Position numbers and translations under genes: made by a program
Origin: Legionellaceae bacterium UBA6148
GTDB lineage: Bacteria > Pseudomonadota > Gammaproteobacteria > Legionellales > Legionellaceae
Direction: 5' to 3'
NCBI GenBank assembly: GCA_002423125.1
Contig: DIUW01000010.1
Coordinates: 1-64,000 of the forward strand
Length of the DNA stretch: 64,000 nt
The notes under the pieces: model-generated
Told to the model about the DNA's origin: nothing
What the model saw: only the letters and a program-made list of their open reading frames with translations
The model's database searches: none
Shown: in pieces, positions 61,846 to 64,000 of the stretch
Layout: the number at the start of each line of letters is the position of its first letter
Position numbering within the stretch: position 1 is the first letter of the stretch

Positions 61846-64000
61846 GATGACACCCGTTTAAGTTTAGCTAACGCGTCCGCCATAGCCGTATTAAATACAG
61901 CGGTTTTTTTCGGCTCAGGCTGTTTTTTAGCCGGTTCTGGTTTCTTACTATGGGCCTTTTTGATGTGTTGTTGTTTTGCCGGTCGAGCATCTTGTTTTGG
62001 CGTTGATGGTTGTGTTGGTTTTGCAACAGCCGGTTTATCAGCTTCCAACTTCATACTTAGCCCAATACGACGACGCTCTTTATCGACTTCAACCACGCGA
62101 ACACGAACAACATCACCCGCTTTAACGACGGATCGTGGGTCATTGATAAAACGATCGGTCATTGCTGAAATATGCACCAAACCATCTTGATGGACACCGA
62201 TATCAACAAATGCGCCAAAGTTAGTCACATTACTCACGACTCCTTCTAAAATCATCCCTTCTTGCAAATGGCTGATGTCCTCTATTCCTTCTTTAAACTG
62301 AGCCGTTTTAAATTCAGGACGTGGGTCGCGACCAGGTTTTTCGAGTTCCTTCAATACATCATGGATAGTGGGTAAACCATAATGCTCATCGACATACTCC
62401 GCTGCATTGACACTTTGCAGCAACTCACGGTTACCAATTGCTTGGCGAATATCAACATGATGATTTGCAATTATTTTTTCAACCAGTGGATACGCTTCAG
62501 GATGCACACAAGACGCATCAAGTGGATTATCGCCATTGGTAATACGTAAAAAACCTGCCGCCAACAAAAAGGTTTTTTCACCCATTCGCGGTACTTGTTT
62601 TAATTGTTGACGATTTTGGAATCGCCCATGCTCATCGCGGTATTGCACAAGTTGCTTCGCTAATTGTTCATTAAATCCAGAAACACGTGTTAAAAGGGGC
62701 ACTGATGCCATATTCACATCCACGCCAACGGCATTTACGCAGTCTTCAACGACGCCGTCCAAACAACGAGCGAGACGTGCTTGATTCACGTCATGTTGAT
62801 ACTGACCAACACCAATTGATTTCGGATCGATTTTAACCAGCTCAGCCAGAGGATCCTGTAAACGTCGTGCAATCGATACAGCGCCACGAAGAGTCACATC
62901 TAAATCAGGAAACTCCTTGGCAGCGAGTTCTGAGGCCGAATAAACCGACGCCCCAGCCTCATTAACCATGACTTTTGTTAAGTTCAGATCGGGATACATT
63001 TTGATGAGCTCTAAAACAAGTCGTTCAGTTTCCCGTGAGCCCGTGCCATTACCAATACTAATTAATTCAACATTGTATTTAGCTGACAATTTTGCTAAAT
63101 CGGCAATCGCTGGGTGCCATTGATTGTGAGGCGCTAATGGGAAAACCGCGGTATGATCGAGTAATTTGCCCGTATTATCGACAACAACGACTTTAACGCC
63201 CGTACGAATACCGGGATCAAGTCCAAGAGTTACTTTAGCTCCAGCAGGCGATGCGAGTAATAAATCATGTAAATTAGACGCAAACACGCGAATGCCTTCT
63301 TCATCAGCTAATTCACGTAAGCGCGTTAATAGTTCTAACTCCAGCTTGGTCGATACTTTCACATTCCAGGTCATTCGCACCGTTTCTAATAGCCACGAAT
63401 CCGCAGGACGCTGAAGGTCCGCAATATTAAACTGGGTCGCAATGCGTTTTTCACCGTAGTCAGGAGCATTAGGAAGCGAAAGCGATAATTGCAATGCATT
63501 TTCCCGACGACCGCGAAAGAGGGCAAGTGCGCGGTGAGAAGGAATCTTTTTGATCGGCTCACGATAATCCAAGTAGTCGGAGAATTTATTTGCAATCTCT
63601 TTTTTGGCTTTGCCGCCTGAAGAGCTTAACACACTGTTTTGCCATAAATAATGTCGCATTTCTTCAAGCAAATCGGCATGTTCGGCAAATTGCTCCATCA
63701 AAATTTGACGAGCACCTTCTAAGGCCGCATCAGCAGTATCAATCCCTGCTTCTGCATTGATAAATTCATGGGCTCGTACAATAGGATCGAAATTCGGATT
63801 TTGCCACAACGCGAGCGCAAGCGGCTCTAGACCGGCTTCTTTAGCAATCATGGCTTTGGTACGGCGCTTGGGTCTGTAGGGTAGATATAAGTCTTCTAAT
63901 CGCGTTTTGGTTTCCGCTAAAAGAATGGATTGTTCCAGATCGGGCGTTAATTTTTCTTGCTCGCGAATCGACTTCAGAACCACTTCTCGACGATCGTCAA
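61842..64000 (-). CDS. tex: Tex-family S1 RNA-binding protein, N-terminus beyond the window
   Basis: The frame is open to the right edge (reading DDRREVVLKSIREQEKL at 64000-63950) and the usual first 80-100 residues lie outside. Present: the helical N-domain, the YqgF-like domain (TLGLDPGIRTGVKVVVVD near 255), HhH pairs (GFNEQLAKQLVQYRDEHGRF) and the S1 domain (EGVVSNVTNFGAFVDIGVHQ near 580), then a Lys/Pro/Ala-rich tail. Tex binds nucleic acid and affects transcription; in some species it supports virulence or toxin expression. It leads the tex-yciA-unknown operon. Confidence 0.96.
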   Translation of the reverse strand, partial: DDRREVVLKSIREQEKLTPDLEQSILLAETKTRLEDLYLPYRPKRRTKAMIAKEAGLEPLALALWQNPNFDPIVRAHEFINAEAGIDTADAALEGARQILMEQFAEHADLLEEMRHYLWQNSVLSSSGGKAKKEIANKFSDYLDYREPIKKIPSHRALALFRGRRENALQLSLSLPNAPDYGEKRIATQFNIADLQRPADSWLLETVRMTWNVKVSTKLELELLTRLRELADEEGIRVFASNLHDLLLASPAGAKVTLGLDPGIRTGVKVVVVDNTGKLLDHTAVFPLAPHNQWHPAIADLAKLSAKYNVELISIGNGTGSRETERLVLELIKMYPDLNLTKVMVNEAGASVYSASELAAKEFPDLDVTLRGAVSIARRLQDPLAELVKIDPKSIGVGQYQHDVNQARLARCLDGVVEDCVNAVGVDVNMASVPLLTRVSGFNEQLAKQLVQYRDEHGRFQNRQQLKQVPRMGEKTFLLAAGFLRITNGDNPLDASCVHPEAYPLVEKIIANHHVDIRQAIGNRELLQSVNAAEYVDEHYGLPTIHDVLKELEKPGRDPRPEFKTAQFKEGIEDISHLQEGMILEGVVSNVTNFGAFVDIGVHQDGLVHISAMTDRFINDPRSVVKAGDVVRVRVVEVDKERRRIGLSMKLEADKPAVAKPTQPSTPKQDARPAKQQHIKKAHSKKPEPAKKQPEPKKTAVFNTAMADALAKLKRVSS

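Overview
The window looks like chromosome of an AT-leaning gammaproteobacterium, most probably a member of the Legionellales (Coxiella/Legionella-like). This is an inference from gene content: an F-type ATP synthase operon, an aa3-type cytochrome oxidase locus, the rpmH-rnpA-yidD-yidC-mnmE / dnaA-dnaN-recF block, LpoA/RsmI, a chromosomal mevalonate gene cluster (type 2 IPP isomerase, class II HMG-CoA reductase, GHMP kinase), feoABC, and very large repeat-bearing membrane proteins with no recognised function. There is no CRISPR array, rRNA or intact transposase in the window.

Layout. 1-4.8 kb: a 1096-residue membrane protein of unknown function, a 600-bp non-coding stretch with a large inverted repeat, and an unknown gene riding behind feoC. 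4.6-7.3 kb: Fur-boxed feoABC operon for ferrous iron uptake. 7.3-9.5 kb: zapE, an alpha/beta hydrolase and a small RF-like rescue factor. 9.7-13.0 kb: a decayed accessory zone holding fragments of an AlbA_2-type ATPase, an S24/YhcG-like chimera, a frameshifted MFS transporter, and a RhuM-Fic gene joined out of frame to an N-terminally truncated flavin oxidase-like gene. 13.2-13.4 kb: tRNA-Arg(UCG) and tRNA-Lys(UUU). 13.5-21.1 kb: atpIBEFHAGDC with queC translationally coupled at its end. 21.2-24.2 kb: lpoA divergent from rsmI, then an orphan beta-propeller repeat fragment. 24.2-27.9 kb: mnmE, yidC, yidD, rnpA, rpmH. 27.9-28.8 kb: probable oriC, built of a diverged tandem duplication. 28.8-33.2 kb: dnaA, dnaN, recF, aroE.

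33.2-35.5 kb: a patatin phospholipase and a divergent orphan protein with GHKL-ATPase motifs. 35.6-41.4 kb: ctaE, ctaG, ctaD, ctaC (fused to cytochrome c) and a four-heme cytochrome c. 41.6-45.0 kb: trhO, an MFS transporter, a YgjP-like metallopeptidase and HU. 45.2-48.2 kb: ksgA, a TraI_2 relaxase-like protein whose HD motif reads KD, and apaH. 48.2-52.8 kb: a complete MacAB-TolC-type tripartite exporter. 53.2-56.9 kb: a secreted CAP-domain protein and the mevalonate cluster. 56.9-64 kb: an AAA_14/DUF4143 ATPase, catalase, an unknown 546-residue protein, a YciA-like thioesterase and tex, which runs off the right edge.

The housekeeping blocks account for most of the sequence. The interest lies in the GHKL/patatin pair, the giant membrane protein, the oriC duplication, several palindromic intergenic repeats (one motif family recurring at oriC, upstream of trhO and at the 3' end of the GHMP kinase gene), and the mosaic of broken genes at 9.7-13 kb. 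I found no clear novel multi-gene system; the strongest candidates are listed as findings with their limits.
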